Shown here: positions 15,943-24,741 of the stretch, piece by piece
Numbering within the stretch: position 1 is the first letter of the stretch
Layout of the letters: each line of letters starts with the position of its first letter
Assembly (NCBI GenBank): GCA_048814795.1
Contig: CP184673.1
Location: 124,001-188,000, forward strand
DNA length: 64,000 bases
Reading direction: 5' to 3'
Source of the DNA: Thermatribacter sp048814795
Lineage (GTDB): Bacteria > Atribacterota > Atribacteria > Atribacterales > Thermatribacteraceae
The notes under the pieces: model-generated
Database searches by the model: none
The model's input: only the letters and a program-made list of their open reading frames with translations
What the model was told of the DNA's origin: nothing
Translations under genes and position numbers: made by a program

Positions 15943-16652
15943 GGCTGAATATTAATGGACACCTCGCCTTTAACCTGGATCTTGCGAGTTTCAGGATAGA
16001 TAAGTATTTCATCACCAACCATAGAATGATTGCCCTTAACAATCCGTGCTCCACCCAGAACACTTATAAAAGAAGCTCCTTCCTTAAAAACGGCTTTTTG
16101 AGCCTGACCCTCCCATCCTGCTCCAGAAAGATGTATCTCCGAAGCTGTCCAGGTTTTGTCCTGAAAAGAATAAACTAATTTTGCACATTTCAGGTCGAAA
16201 GGTTCCAATCCGAAACTAACCTCACCCTCAGCAATAAGTTGTCCTTTCTCAAAATCAATCTGAACTTGGGGAGCCGTAAAAACAACTCCTTCCCCACTTC
16301 CCTCAACTTTTTCAAGCAAAAGCTGGTTTTCTTCTCCCCGGTAAAGAAGTTCCAAAGCTTTTACCTGATAAGTCCCCCAGACGATGTTTATTTCGCCACT
16401 GCTTTTTAGTTCCCGCTTTTCAGTATCAATTTCCAGCGCAGGGCAATGTATGACTATCCCTCCCCACTCTATAGTGGAAGCGCCGGGAGCCACAATCTTC
16501 CCGGTGTTTTCATCGTATTCCACAGAAGAGGTGTGTATGGTAATCTCTGAAAATTCTTCCTGAGCCGTAACAGGCAAGAAGGAACCAGCAAGCAACACCA
16601 AACAAAAGCAAAAAGCAGCTCTCGAGAGCAACTTATTTAGCCAGCTTAACAT
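15939..16652 (-). CDS. lptA: LptA/OstA-type periplasmic LPS-transport protein
   Basis: A 237-residue exported protein. Residues 1-30 are a signal peptide (hydrophobic FCFCLVLLAGSFLPVTA with a VTA-Q cleavage site). The rest is a string of short beta-strands of the OstA jellyroll, with repeats of the type S.EINIVWG...ALELLYR and GEVSFG...DLKCAKLVYS. It should bridge LptC in the inner membrane to LptD in the outer membrane. It is longer than E. coli LptA, implying extra repeats. Its start lies inside the end of lptC (20-base overlap) and its stop overlaps lptB. LptD is not in the window. Confidence 0.85.
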   Translation of the reverse strand: MLSWLNKLLSRAAFCFCLVLLAGSFLPVTAQEEFSEITIHTSSVEYDENTGKIVAPGASTIEWGGIVIHCPALEIDTEKRELKSSGEINIVWGTYQVKALELLYRGEENQLLLEKVEGSGEGVVFTAPQVQIDFEKGQLIAEGEVSFGLEPFDLKCAKLVYSFQDKTWTASEIHLSGAGWEGQAQKAVFKEGASFISVLGGARIVKGNHSMVGDEILIYPETRKIQVKGEVSINIQP

Positions 16653-17196
16653 TCACCACCACATCCCCACTGACATGTAGTTTACCCCCCTCCAGCTCAT
16701 AAACAATCTTATCGCCACTCAAACCTACTTCCTGATCTCTGAAAGTCGCTTCCTTCAGTATACACCTCTTCCCCTCAGCAATCCACTGCAGGAGCTCACC
16801 ACGAAGAAACTTCTTGCCGTCGGCCTCCTGCATGTTAACCTCCCAGAACACTGCATCACCGCTTTCCAGAGATACCTTGCCCCGGGAGGCTGCAAAACTG
16901 TAAAGTGGCTTCTCATCGCGGAAAAAATAACCTGCTATATCATTCAGCTCGACCTCTGCGTCCTTCTGGCTGATTAATTTTGCTCTTAAGCTCCACTCCT
17001 TGCCCTTATCACCCAGGTGAATGATTTCAGTTTCCTGAAGTTCCACCACTGGCTGAGGGGCTTGTAGCAAAAGCATATCATCTTCTCCCGGAGGTTCCTC
17101 AACCGGAACAACCCACCAGAAGAAAACGCAAAAAACCAGAAATAGCGCTGAAGAGAGACCCCAGAAACAGGTATCAACAAACGGCTCAATCCGCAT
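16633..17196 (-). CDS. lptC: LptC-like inner-membrane LPS-transport protein
   Basis: A 187-residue protein with one N-terminal transmembrane segment (about residues 10-32, rich in Phe, Leu and Trp), then a periplasmic LptC jellyroll: a W.L.A strand (KEWSLRAKLISQKD), a central Y.F.D.K block (YFFRDEKPLYSFAASRGKV), and a terminal strand VHVSGDVVV-type ending. It docks on LptF/G and receives LPS for LptA. Overlaps the TlpA-like gene by 11 bases and lptA by 20, so the block is tightly coupled. Confidence 0.85.
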   Translation of the reverse strand: MRIEPFVDTCFWGLSSALFLVFCVFFWWVVPVEEPPGEDDMLLLQAPQPVVELQETEIIHLGDKGKEWSLRAKLISQKDAEVELNDIAGYFFRDEKPLYSFAASRGKVSLESGDAVFWEVNMQEADGKKFLRGELLQWIAEGKRCILKEATFRDQEVGLSGDKIVYELEGGKLHVSGDVVVNVKLAK

Positions 17197-17962
17197 GCAA
17201 CATAAAGTAAACTCTCCTGAAACCCTGAAGAGCCATTTCCTTACACAGCTTCAGGCTCTGTTGATTATCTCCAGCCAGGACAAGATAGGTCTTCGATCTG
17301 TCAAACTTCGAAAGCTCAAGTGGAGAGTCGCTAAAAGAAAAATATTCGACTCTCTGCTTTTCTGAAAAAGGGTTGGATGGGTTCTCCCGTATATCCAGGA
17401 CTACGACTTGCTGGTTCAACTTCAAAAGATTCTGAACCTCGACTTCTCTCAAGCCTCTATACCAGAGTATGCTGTTCAATTTGTCCCTCAAGACTTTCTC
17501 GCTGGTTGCTCCTATAACCAGATCCGCAATCTCCCCTCTGGGGTCCACAAAAAAAGTAGTGGGAACTCCCATTACCATGTATTCCATAAAAACTCGTCCT
17601 GTTTCGTCAAGAAGAATCGGAAAGCTGACACCCAGGCTGGAAACAAAGCTCTTAACCCTTCCTGGGTTTTCTCTGGCTGCAATGCCAAACACCCTCAGAT
17701 CAGCCTTAAGAGTATACTCTTCGTAAAGCTTTTGCAAAATAGGCATTTCCAGCTTGCAGAAATGACAATTGGTAGAAAAGAAAACCAAAACTACTGGAGA
17801 ACCTTTTAACTCGGAAAGGCGTACTTCCTCACCAGAGAGTGTCTTTAAATTAAAGGGGGTAGCTTCCTTGGCAACACCGGACGCTACCGGGAGCAACGCT
17901 GTAAAAACAGTAAGACATAAAATAACTGGAGCAAGCGTGACCAGGTAATTTCTTCTTTTCAT
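17186..17962 (-). CDS. TlpA-like thioredoxin fused to a cysteine-less rhodanese-like domain
   Basis: A 258-residue exported protein. An N-terminal signal or anchor (about residues 5-32) is followed by a TlpA/ResA-type thioredoxin fold (to about residue 155) with the redox motif CHFC in FFSTNCHFCKLEMP and the cis-Pro loop GVPTTFFVD. The last 95 residues resemble a rhodanese fold (VVVLDIRENP, then YLVLAGD, then GFRRVYFM), but the position of the active-site Cys is not a Cys. The thioredoxin part should act on periplasmic disulfides or haem-protein thiols. ATG 17962 is chosen because GGGAGG lies eight bases before it; the frame opens earlier at 17983. Followed by lptC. Confidence 0.8.
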   Translation of the reverse strand: MKRRNYLVTLAPVILCLTVFTALLPVASGVAKEATPFNLKTLSGEEVRLSELKGSPVVLVFFSTNCHFCKLEMPILQKLYEEYTLKADLRVFGIAARENPGRVKSFVSSLGVSFPILLDETGRVFMEYMVMGVPTTFFVDPRGEIADLVIGATSEKVLRDKLNSILWYRGLREVEVQNLLKLNQQVVVLDIRENPSNPFSEKQRVEYFSFSDSPLELSKFDRSKTYLVLAGDNQQSLKLCKEMALQGFRRVYFMLHAD

Positions 17963-18017
17963 GGGACAGACCTCCCGCATCAACTGGTTTTTCTCTTAAA
18001 ACCTCTAAAGACGACAT

Positions 18018-18269
18018 TTATTTCCGCAGTAAATTCGACTTGCTTTCGGTGAAGATTTTTTTGAAACTTTGTACTCTATCAGAAGAAGTAAAAACTGAGC
18101 TCCTGTTACCCTCAACCAGTGATTGATAAAGTTCTTCACGATAGATGGGGATATCTGAAGGAGCAGTAATACCTATCTTCACCTTTCCTCTTTCGATACC
18201 AATAACTTTTATCTCGATATTGTCCCCAATACGAATGCTCTGGTCAACCCTCCGGCTGATTACCAACAT
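18018..18269 (-). CDS. csrA: Carbon storage regulator CsrA
   Basis: An 83-residue CsrA. The family core is intact: MLVISRRVDQSIRIGDNIEIKVIGI, KVKIGITAPSDIPIYREELY (residues 1-52), followed by a tail of about 30 residues that is longer than in E. coli. The dimer binds GGA motifs in mRNA leaders and blocks translation, typically of flagellin. It lies just downstream of fliW, whose product binds and inhibits CsrA in flagellated bacteria, forming a flagellin-sensing switch. Confidence 0.95.
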   Translation of the reverse strand: MLVISRRVDQSIRIGDNIEIKVIGIERGKVKIGITAPSDIPIYREELYQSLVEGNRSSVFTSSDRVQSFKKIFTESKSNLLRK

Positions 18270-18282
18270 TTAAGCACCTTTG

Positions 18283-18714
18283 TTAAGAAGTAGTATTAAC
18301 GCCCTCCAGCTTTAAGATGTGACGTAAACTGTAAGGGCTTCCCTCAAGAACAACCTGCTTGCCAATCTTTAACCCACAGTTTATCACAATTGGTGCCAGA
18401 AGGTTAACCCCTATTTCTTGAGAAGAAAGGACATTCATCATAGCCAGGACTATCACTTCTCGATGCGAAGTGATGCCCAGTGCCTGGCATTCAGTACTGG
18501 AAAGCTCGATTTCGTAGTCAGGAAAATAGAGGAAAGGGTCGCAGAGAGCAAAAACTATGTTCTCTTCTTCCACACTCTGCAACCAGAAAAACCCCTTCTC
18601 TTCAAGCAAAACAAAACGTCTCAGGTGTTCAAAGCCGGGAAGACCCCAGGGGAAAAAGAGGATTTTATCTTTTTCGACTTCCAGCTCACCAAAATAAACA
18701 GTCTTAATTTGCAT
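18283..18714 (-). CDS. fliW: Flagellar assembly factor FliW
   Basis: A 143-residue FliW: the family opening (KTVYFGELEVEKDKILFFPWGLPGFEHLRRF) and FALCDPFLYFPDYEIEL are clear. FliW binds either flagellin or CsrA and so couples flagellin secretion to its translation. Three in-frame starts exist (18744, 18720, 18714); the ATG at 18714 lies nine bases after GAGGAG and gives the standard N-terminus, so I use it. The ribosome-binding site lies within the end of flgL. Confidence 0.93.
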   Translation of the reverse strand: MQIKTVYFGELEVEKDKILFFPWGLPGFEHLRRFVLLEEKGFFWLQSVEEENIVFALCDPFLYFPDYEIELSSTECQALGITSHREVIVLAMMNVLSSQEIGVNLLAPIVINCGLKIGKQVVLEGSPYSLRHILKLEGVNTTS

Positions 18715-18727
18715 CTTCATTCGCTCC

Positions 18728-19903
18728 TCAACGAAGAAAGTCAAGAAGGGTTGGCTGAGTCACCTGGGCAGCTGCAGCAAGAGCCATCTGATAAACATTC
18801 TGATTTTCCTTGAGCTGCATGACTACCTCTGCAACATCAATATCTTCGTTAGAAGACAGCAAAGTTTTAAAATTAAGCGAGAAGTCTTCAAAGCGGTTAA
18901 GGGCATTCTCGAGGCGTTGAATCTTGGCTCCTACCTGAGCACGTATGCCCAGAAGGCTATCCAGTTCTTGGTCTATCCTTGCTAGGTCTTCTTCCACCAG
19001 CTGGGGTTGGTCGTTCTTTAAGTGTTCTATCAGATCTTTTATTACCTTAAGTACGCCTTCAGCCTCGGAAGAGTTTTGAATGTTTCCTGCTGTATCAAGA
19101 ATTCCCCAATCTTGTAGTGGTGTACCATTTATGTCAGAAAGAACCAGTGCGCTTTCAGTACGGGAACGCAAAACAAGAGTTGACCCCTCAGCCACAGCGT
19201 AAGCAGTGGAACGCAGAGCAGGATTATTATTAATGACATTGACCACATCCTGGAGGGTGGTCATAGTAGCATCAATGGTGATAACCGTTCCATTAATGCT
19301 GAACTGATCACCCGAATTAAGAGTAACGGGGTTGGAGCTCCGGACCTCAAAACCCCTGAAGAAAACCTCATCCCCTGGAAAACTAATATCGATAACTGTT
19401 CTGGATTCTATTTCTCTGATCAGAGAGTTGGAATCTCCCAGATAAACGAGCTGTTCCCCTCGCATTTCAAAAGGCGGCTCGGTAAGGCGCGTTCCCGCAA
19501 AAAGGTAGCGGTCAGCATAAGAAATATTGCCGATGGAAATAAGCTCTTCAAGTTGCTTCTCGACTTCCTCAGCTATAATAACCCTATCCTTGGCAGTTAA
19601 AGAACCATTGGCTCCTTGCAAAGCAAGGGTGCGTATTTCCTGGACTACCCCGGTTGCTGCACCCAGACTCTCATCTATCAGACTTAACCAGTTGCGGGCG
19701 TCTTCAATGTTAGAGCGAAACTGTTCCAGTTTACTGATGGAAGTTCTCAGGCTCAATATGCTGTTGATCCTGATGGGGTTATCAGAAGGCCTACGCACCG
19801 CCTTGCCCGAAGATAAGATATCCTCTATCCTGACCATTCTTTCCAGAATATTATTGAGATTTTGCATTACCCGATCACTGAGAACTCTCTGAGTCACCCG
19901 CAC
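18728..19903 (-). CDS. flgL: Flagellar hook-filament junction protein FlgL (HAP3)
   Basis: A 391-residue flagellin-related junction protein. The N-terminal helix region (MRVTQRVLSDRVMQNLN, residues 1-140, with ARNWLSLIDESLGAATGVVQEIRTLALQGANG) and the C-terminal helix (ENQNVYQMALAAAAQVTQPTLLDFLR) form the coiled D0/D1 core; the middle 150 residues make the outer domain. It connects FlgK to the filament. GTG start with GGAGG nine bases upstream. It is the last structural flagellar gene before fliW-csrA. No flagellin gene is in the window. Confidence 0.93.
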   Translation of the reverse strand: MRVTQRVLSDRVMQNLNNILERMVRIEDILSSGKAVRRPSDNPIRINSILSLRTSISKLEQFRSNIEDARNWLSLIDESLGAATGVVQEIRTLALQGANGSLTAKDRVIIAEEVEKQLEELISIGNISYADRYLFAGTRLTEPPFEMRGEQLVYLGDSNSLIREIESRTVIDISFPGDEVFFRGFEVRSSNPVTLNSGDQFSINGTVITIDATMTTLQDVVNVINNNPALRSTAYAVAEGSTLVLRSRTESALVLSDINGTPLQDWGILDTAGNIQNSSEAEGVLKVIKDLIEHLKNDQPQLVEEDLARIDQELDSLLGIRAQVGAKIQRLENALNRFEDFSLNFKTLLSSNEDIDVAEVVMQLKENQNVYQMALAAAAQVTQPTLLDFLR

Positions 19904-19920
19904 TGATCTTTACCTCCATT

Positions 19921-21315
19921 TTATTTCAGGCGATTGACCACGGTATCCAGCATCTCGTCAAGAGTACGTATCAACGAAGCGGCAGCATTGTAGGCATGCT
20001 GGTACTTGATAAGGTTGGTCATCTCTTCATCAAGAGAAACCCCTGAAACGCTCTCTTTCCTCATGTTGAGCTGGTCCACAAGCAAGCTCTGATTTTCAGC
20101 GATACGCTGTGCTTCCTGCCTCTCTGCACCAAGTCGGGATATTACTCCCCGATAATAATCATCGGGTTTGGCTCCATTCACAAAATTGCTGTCTCTCAGC
20201 TGAGCTATACGCAAGGCTATTTCTCCATCCCCCGGAGCACCCGTTGATGAAGCGGCAACCAGCTGGTAATTCCCGGAGATAGCGGCATCCACCGCTATAT
20301 CCTGGGCACTACTGCCTGTAAAGAAAATGCCACCCCTGGCAGGAGGTTCTTCAAGAGTGTAGCCCGCTTGATGCAGGTTATTAATTTCCTCAATGAGCTT
20401 CTGAGCCAGTAGATCGAGATCGCTTTTGTAACTCTCCAGGAGGGAATCCCGCAGGTCAAAAATAGCTTTCAGCTCTCCATTCTGGTTGGTAAAATCAACT
20501 TCCTGAGTGGTTCCCTGAAAATAAATCCGATTAAAGCCACTTAAAGGATCAACCTGTGCTTCAAGAAGGTTAAGCTCCCTGGCGCTTGCCAAAATTCTTC
20601 CCTGGAGAATAACAGTGTAAGTGCCGTCACTTTCTTCCTGAACCTGCAGCTCCATGATTTTGGACAACTCGTCGACGGCAAGGTCCAGCTTATCCTTATA
20701 ATCGTTTATATTACCACCAGCCGCGCTCAAGCGAATGATCTGCTGGTTCAAACTGTGAATCTGCTCCAGGTAATTGTTTATTTCACCCACTTTAAGAACT
20801 GCTTTCTCATCAAACTGCCCCTGAGCAAGCACCAGCTGAGAATGGGTATGCTGGAATGCCTCTGCCAGAAGATTGGCTGTTTCAACAAGCAACGCTCTGC
20901 TTGCTTCGCTCTCCGGTGTCTTGGAAAGCTCCTGCCAGGCATTCCAAAAATTGTTCATAACATTCGATAAACCACTTTCCCGCGGGTCTCCAAAAATTAT
21001 TTCCACCTGGTTCAAGCCTTCATCAATGGTACTCCAATAGCTCTCAATGCGAGACTCCTGACGCAGTTGAAGATCTATAAAACGGTCTCTTAAGCGTTGA
21101 ATTTCCTCTACCACAACACCACTACCCACGCTTTTGAGGTGAGGAGGCACAAAGATACCGGAAAGGGCGATGGTTTTTGCTGCCATTTTGGCTGACTGGC
21201 GGGTGTAACCCACAGTGTTGGCATTGGCAATGTTGTGGCCAGTAATATCCATAGCCTGTTGCTGAGCCTGTAGAGCACTTTTACCCACTTCCAGGCCAAA
21301 GAAACTGCTACCCAT
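19921..21315 (-). CDS. flgK: Flagellar hook-associated protein FlgK (HAP1)
   Basis: A 464-residue hook-associated protein. The N-terminal rod/hook signature is clear (SALQAQQQAMDITGHNIANANTVGYTRQ region), and the C-terminus SGVSLDEEMTNLIKYQHAYNAAASLIRTLDEMLDTVVNRL is the FlgK-type coiled segment. It sits between hook and FlgL. The ATG at 21315 is preferred over a GTG at 21324 because the GGAGG sits ten bases before it. Follows flgN, its probable chaperone. Confidence 0.95.
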   Translation of the reverse strand: MGSSFFGLEVGKSALQAQQQAMDITGHNIANANTVGYTRQSAKMAAKTIALSGIFVPPHLKSVGSGVVVEEIQRLRDRFIDLQLRQESRIESYWSTIDEGLNQVEIIFGDPRESGLSNVMNNFWNAWQELSKTPESEASRALLVETANLLAEAFQHTHSQLVLAQGQFDEKAVLKVGEINNYLEQIHSLNQQIIRLSAAGGNINDYKDKLDLAVDELSKIMELQVQEESDGTYTVILQGRILASARELNLLEAQVDPLSGFNRIYFQGTTQEVDFTNQNGELKAIFDLRDSLLESYKSDLDLLAQKLIEEINNLHQAGYTLEEPPARGGIFFTGSSAQDIAVDAAISGNYQLVAASSTGAPGDGEIALRIAQLRDSNFVNGAKPDDYYRGVISRLGAERQEAQRIAENQSLLVDQLNMRKESVSGVSLDEEMTNLIKYQHAYNAAASLIRTLDEMLDTVVNRLK

Positions 21316-21320
21316 ACCCG

Positions 21321-21842
21321 TCACATCCTCCCGTCAATCAAAATGCCCTGGAGGGTTCTCCCGGGTCCTTTCTTTCCTGAAGAGTCATAAGCTTCTAAAG
21401 AGTCGTGGTCCTCAACTCTGGTAAGCAATGCAAAAACTGCGTTGAAATAATTAAGGACATCCCTTATCAAAATGGCATTTTGCTGGTTTATCCTTTGTAA
21501 TTCAGCATTGATTTCCAAAATTTCATTCTGCAGGTTTTCTATGGAAAATGCCATTTCTTCTGGAAAAAGAGAAAGAACCTGAGAAATGCATATTTCTTCT
21601 TTTTCCTCCAAACCAGCAAATTTAGCAATGTTATGCAGGACGCCAGTCAGCTTGCGCTCAAAGGCTTGATTTTCCAGAATCAGGTCGGCTTTCTTCTTCA
21701 CCACATCACCAAGTTCTCCAACCCGGTTTTGGACCAGCACTTCCTGTTCTTCCTTAACTACTTCGAGAAGTTTTCTCTGAAGAGCACAGCCCTCCTCTAA
21801 AACCTCCAGGAGAACCATCCCTGCCTCTTCAAAAACCGACAC
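21321..21842 (-). CDS. flgN: FlgN-like flagellar export chaperone
   Basis: A 173-residue helical protein in the position and size of FlgN, the chaperone for FlgK and FlgL. It is dominated by long amphipathic helices (EVLEEGCALQRKLLEVVKEEQEVLV; then KKKADLILENQAFERKL), with a second pair of helices before residue 150. Sequence conservation in this family is low, so the call leans on flgM-flgN-flgK order. The start is taken as GTG 21842, one base after the flgM stop, with GGAGG eight bases before it; the open frame extends to 21875. Confidence 0.8.
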   Translation of the reverse strand: MSVFEEAGMVLLEVLEEGCALQRKLLEVVKEEQEVLVQNRVGELGDVVKKKADLILENQAFERKLTGVLHNIAKFAGLEEKEEICISQVLSLFPEEMAFSIENLQNEILEINAELQRINQQNAILIRDVLNYFNAVFALLTRVEDHDSLEAYDSSGKKGPGRTLQGILIDGRM

Positions 21843-21843
21843 T

Positions 21844-22152
21844 TTATTCGCCTCCGGAAAATAAAGAATCGGCAATATCTCTGATGATCATTTTCTCTAC
21901 CACTTTGGCGGGTTCCACATAATACTCGTTTCTGGAAAGCTGGCTTTTTATCTCTGCAACGAGTTGCTCTCTCAGCTCGGGAACTTCTTGAAGCTTGCGA
22001 TAAATCTCCTTAATCTCCAGGGCCTTTTCAGAGAGAGAGACTTTGTCCTCTGTACCGGAGCTCACATTTTGAGAAACTTTCGATTTAGATCTACTGCTTT
22101 TTTCAGCATATATTTTCAAAATACTTTCCAACTGATTGGCAGAAATCTTCAT
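21844..22152 (-). CDS. flgM: Anti-sigma-28 factor FlgM
   Basis: A 102-residue FlgM. The N-terminal half is polar and disordered (SSRSKSKVSQNVSSGTEDKVSLSEKA); the C-terminal part holds the sigma-binding helices (ALEIKEIYRKLQEVPELREQLVAEIKSQLSRNEYYVEP, VVEKMI, DIADSL). It holds FliA inactive until the hook is finished and FlgM is exported. ATG 22152 has GGAGGAGGA seven bases upstream, so the longer frame to 22170 is not used. No fliA in the window. Confidence 0.88.
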   Translation of the reverse strand: MKISANQLESILKIYAEKSSRSKSKVSQNVSSGTEDKVSLSEKALEIKEIYRKLQEVPELREQLVAEIKSQLSRNEYYVEPAKVVEKMIIRDIADSLFSGGE

Positions 22153-22220
22153 GATTCTATCCTCCTCCATCTCCTGCTAATAATACTATATCGGCAATTG
22201 CAGCAAAAACTTTAGGGTTA

Positions 22221-22652
22221 TCAGTCGGCTGGTTTCTCTTTTTTTCTCAAAATGGCATCCCGAAAGTAAAACTTGCTTCCGCTTTGCTGACTCAAAGAAT
22301 CAGTTTCAGTTTTTTCACGCAAAAGATAAGATAGTTGCAGGCGACATTTTTCACAAAAACGGCCAGAAAAAATGGGCTTTCCACAGCGCTCACACTTCAA
22401 ACCGGTATCAATATTTTGCGCGTCTGAGGCAACCTGCAATCTGCCCTCTTTGAGAAAATGAAGAATATCCTTTTTGTCTACACCAGTAGCTTTACTGGCC
22501 TCCTCAATGGTAGAGCGTGGATTTCTGAGGAAAAATTCTTTTACCTTTAAAAATTCTTTTTCTTTAGCCTCCAAACAAGCGGGACATAGCTCCACAGAAT
22601 CAAGGTTTTTTCTAAACAACTTGCCACACTTTTTACAACGTGCTATTTCCAT
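22221..22652 (-). CDS. YvyF-like flagellar-operon protein with two zinc-ribbon halves
   Basis: A 143-residue cytoplasmic protein resembling the flagellar-operon protein YvyF (TIGR03826 type). It has two Cys4-type zinc motifs: CKKCGKLF...LCPAC near the N-terminus and CERCGKPI...FCEKC near residue 95, separated by a MerR-like helix-turn-helix segment (TIEEASKATGVDKKDILHFLKEGRL). Such proteins are encoded beside flgM and are presumed regulatory. ATG 22652 with a G-tract five bases upstream; the frame opens at 22679. The exact function is not known. Confidence 0.75.
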   Translation of the reverse strand: MEIARCKKCGKLFRKNLDSVELCPACLEAKEKEFLKVKEFFLRNPRSTIEEASKATGVDKKDILHFLKEGRLQVASDAQNIDTGLKCERCGKPIFSGRFCEKCRLQLSYLLREKTETDSLSQQSGSKFYFRDAILRKKEKPAD

Positions 22653-22672
22653 AATAGCCCCCCGACAGAATA

Positions 22673-22993
22673 TTAACACTTTTCAGAAGAAGAGAAAAGC
22701 CTTAGCGAACGGTAAAGCATTTCTCCTATTTGAAGATTGGCGGATGTGCAACTCTTCTTACACACTTCATCCAGCCACATTTCTCTAAACCACGTTTCTT
22801 CTCTCCCCAAAAAGGGAGATTCCTCATCTCTAAAAACAGGTTGCATTGCCTTCCTGAAAATAAAACTCAACAAAAAAGCCTCAAACTCCTGACAGGCCTC
22901 CTGCAGTCTTTCCTGCTGTTTTCCAATAGAAAACTTTGACTTCTCAAGAATCACCTCTGAAGGAGAAACCCTATCCATTCCTGCGCTCTTCAT
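22673..22993 (-). CDS. flgJ: Rod-binding protein FlgJ, N-terminal domain only
   Basis: A 106-residue protein containing just the rod-capping domain of FlgJ: LQEACQEFEAFLLSFIFRKAMQPVF (residues about 30-54) and an aromatic-rich MLYRSL end. The C-terminal muramidase domain found in gamma-proteobacterial FlgJ is absent, so peptidoglycan cutting must be done by another enzyme, as in many phyla. ATG overlaps the flgI stop by 4 bases (ATGA). Confidence 0.82.
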   Translation of the reverse strand: MKSAGMDRVSPSEVILEKSKFSIGKQQERLQEACQEFEAFLLSFIFRKAMQPVFRDEESPFLGREETWFREMWLDEVCKKSCTSANLQIGEMLYRSLRLFSSSEKC

Positions 22994-24105
22994 TCTATAA
23001 TCAACTCCCCTTGAAGGGCTCCCGCTTGTTTGAGAGCCTGAAGGATAGCTACCAGATCACGAGGAGTAACTCCCAGTGCATTCAAGGAACTTATCAAATT
23101 ATCAATGGTATCGCCTGATTCTACCCGAAACAGGCGTCCTTCCTCTTCAGCAGCCTGAACCTTCTGCTGGGGCACCACCTGGGTTTCCCCTCCTGAAAAA
23201 GGAGGTGGTTGAGACACTTCATACTGAGTCTGAATGGTAACTGTAAGGTTACCATGAGCCAGCGCTACTGGAAGAATGCGAACATTGCCACCTATAACCA
23301 CGGTTCCGGTGCGCTCGTTGATTACCACTTTAGCAGGAACATCGGGTTCCACAGGAAGTTCCCCGATTAATGCCAGAAGTTGTGGTACTCTATCGGCAAA
23401 ACCTTCCGGAATACTTACTTCTACACGATTGGCATCGACAACCTTTGCCCTTCGCCCGCCAAGTTCCTGGTTAATAACTCTTGCTATACGAGTGGCAGTT
23501 ACAAAGTCGGGATTTTGTAAGAGCAGAGAAAAGGTACCCTTTATAGAATCCACAAAGGAGGTGCTTACACTTCGCTCTACTATCGCGCCATTGGGTATCT
23601 TGCCAACTGTAGGATGATTTTGCTGTACCTGGTTTCCTCCTCCACCAGCAGCAAAACCCCCCACGGAGAGAGGTCCCTGAGCAACTGCATACACTTTGCC
23701 ATCCACACCTTTTAGGGGAGTTAAAAGCAGAATCCCTCCCTGAAGGCTCTTTGCATCACCCAACGAAGAAACGGTGACATCGATCCTTTCCCCTTCTCTC
23801 ACAAAAGGAGGTAACTCAGCAGTGACGATTACAGCAGCAACGTTTTTAGAGCGCACCTGCTGAGAGTCAACGGTTATTCCCAGCTTGGAAAGCATATTGG
23901 AAAGGCTCTGGTTAGTAAACAGGCTGCTCCTGCTATCACCAGTTCCCGAAAGACCAACTACCAGACCATAGCCTACCAGCTGGTTTCCCCTTACTCCTTC
24001 AACCTGAGTAATGTCCTTTATGCGCACCGTTTCCCCACCTGCACAACAAGCAAAATAAAGAACGCTTACCATTATAATCGCTATTAAAGCGATAATTCTG
24101 TTCAC
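22990..24105 (-). CDS. flgI: Flagellar P-ring protein FlgI
   Basis: A 371-residue P-ring protein with an N-terminal signal peptide (hydrophobic to about residue 22). The hallmark VRIKDITQVEGVRGNQLVGYGLVVGLSGTGDS (about 26-57) is intact, as are NVAAVIVTAELPPF and the C-terminal VTPRDLVAILQALKQAGALQGELIIE. It forms the bushing around the rod in the peptidoglycan. GTG start. Its presence with flgH shows a flagellum that crosses an outer membrane. Confidence 0.95.
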   Translation of the reverse strand: MNRIIALIAIIMVSVLYFACCAGGETVRIKDITQVEGVRGNQLVGYGLVVGLSGTGDSRSSLFTNQSLSNMLSKLGITVDSQQVRSKNVAAVIVTAELPPFVREGERIDVTVSSLGDAKSLQGGILLLTPLKGVDGKVYAVAQGPLSVGGFAAGGGGNQVQQNHPTVGKIPNGAIVERSVSTSFVDSIKGTFSLLLQNPDFVTATRIARVINQELGGRRAKVVDANRVEVSIPEGFADRVPQLLALIGELPVEPDVPAKVVINERTGTVVIGGNVRILPVALAHGNLTVTIQTQYEVSQPPPFSGGETQVVPQQKVQAAEEEGRLFRVESGDTIDNLISSLNALGVTPRDLVAILQALKQAGALQGELIIE

Positions 24106-24135
24106 AACTTTCAGGCCACCTCCGAGACTGAGAGA

Positions 24136-24741
24136 CTAAAAGAGAATATCCAGGATTGAACCAAAAAGATTACCCAAAACACCAAGAAGCCCCGACCTCT
24201 GTTTGGGTTTCAGCGTTCCCTCCAGTTTAATGATCACATCAACCAGCTGAGTTGAGTAGACTGTATTCTGAGCAGATATAAACCTCGGGTTAACCACGCC
24301 TTCTATATGCATTATTTCCCGTTCTTTATTTAAATAGATCTCTTTGCTGCCAGCAATTCTGAGGTTTCCATTTTCCAGAACTTCCACTACCTGGCAAGTA
24401 ATTACTCCACTCAAGCTCATCTGTCTCTGATTGCTTCTTTCTCCCTCCCGAGAACTCTGTCTTTTAAAAGAGGCAGGTGGTACGAAATCAAAAATCCCCT
24501 GTCCCGCCTCCATAGAAATATTCACCGAACTTCCCCCGCTATTGGTAGCGCTGTTCTTGCCTTCCAGGTTTTCAGCTATGATGACCGTTAGAATATCTCC
24601 TTCCCGGGAAGCCCGGTAATCAGAGTAAGGATCCGCAAACCAGGCGTTATCACTCCACAGAGACTCCGCAAGACCCAGAGGAAGCTCTATCCAGAGCACT
24701 ATAAAGACCGTGAACGTCAACCAGAAAAGAAATTTTTTCAT
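24136..24741 (-). CDS. flgH: Flagellar L-ring protein FlgH
   Basis: A 201-residue L-ring protein. The core block REGDILTVIIAENLEGKNSATN (about 46-67), the middle VTCQVVEVLENGNLRIAGSKEIYLNKE-type strand region and the C-terminal GLLGVLGNLFGSILDILF match FlgH. The N-terminus is a plain signal peptide ending in LGLAES; there is no lipobox Cys, whereas enterobacterial FlgH is a lipoprotein. It forms the ring in the outer membrane. Its ATG overlaps the flgA stop by one base. Confidence 0.92.
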   Translation of the reverse strand: MKKFLFWLTFTVFIVLWIELPLGLAESLWSDNAWFADPYSDYRASREGDILTVIIAENLEGKNSATNSGGSSVNISMEAGQGIFDFVPPASFKRQSSREGERSNQRQMSLSGVITCQVVEVLENGNLRIAGSKEIYLNKEREIMHIEGVVNPRFISAQNTVYSTQLVDVIIKLEGTLKPKQRSGLLGVLGNLFGSILDILF

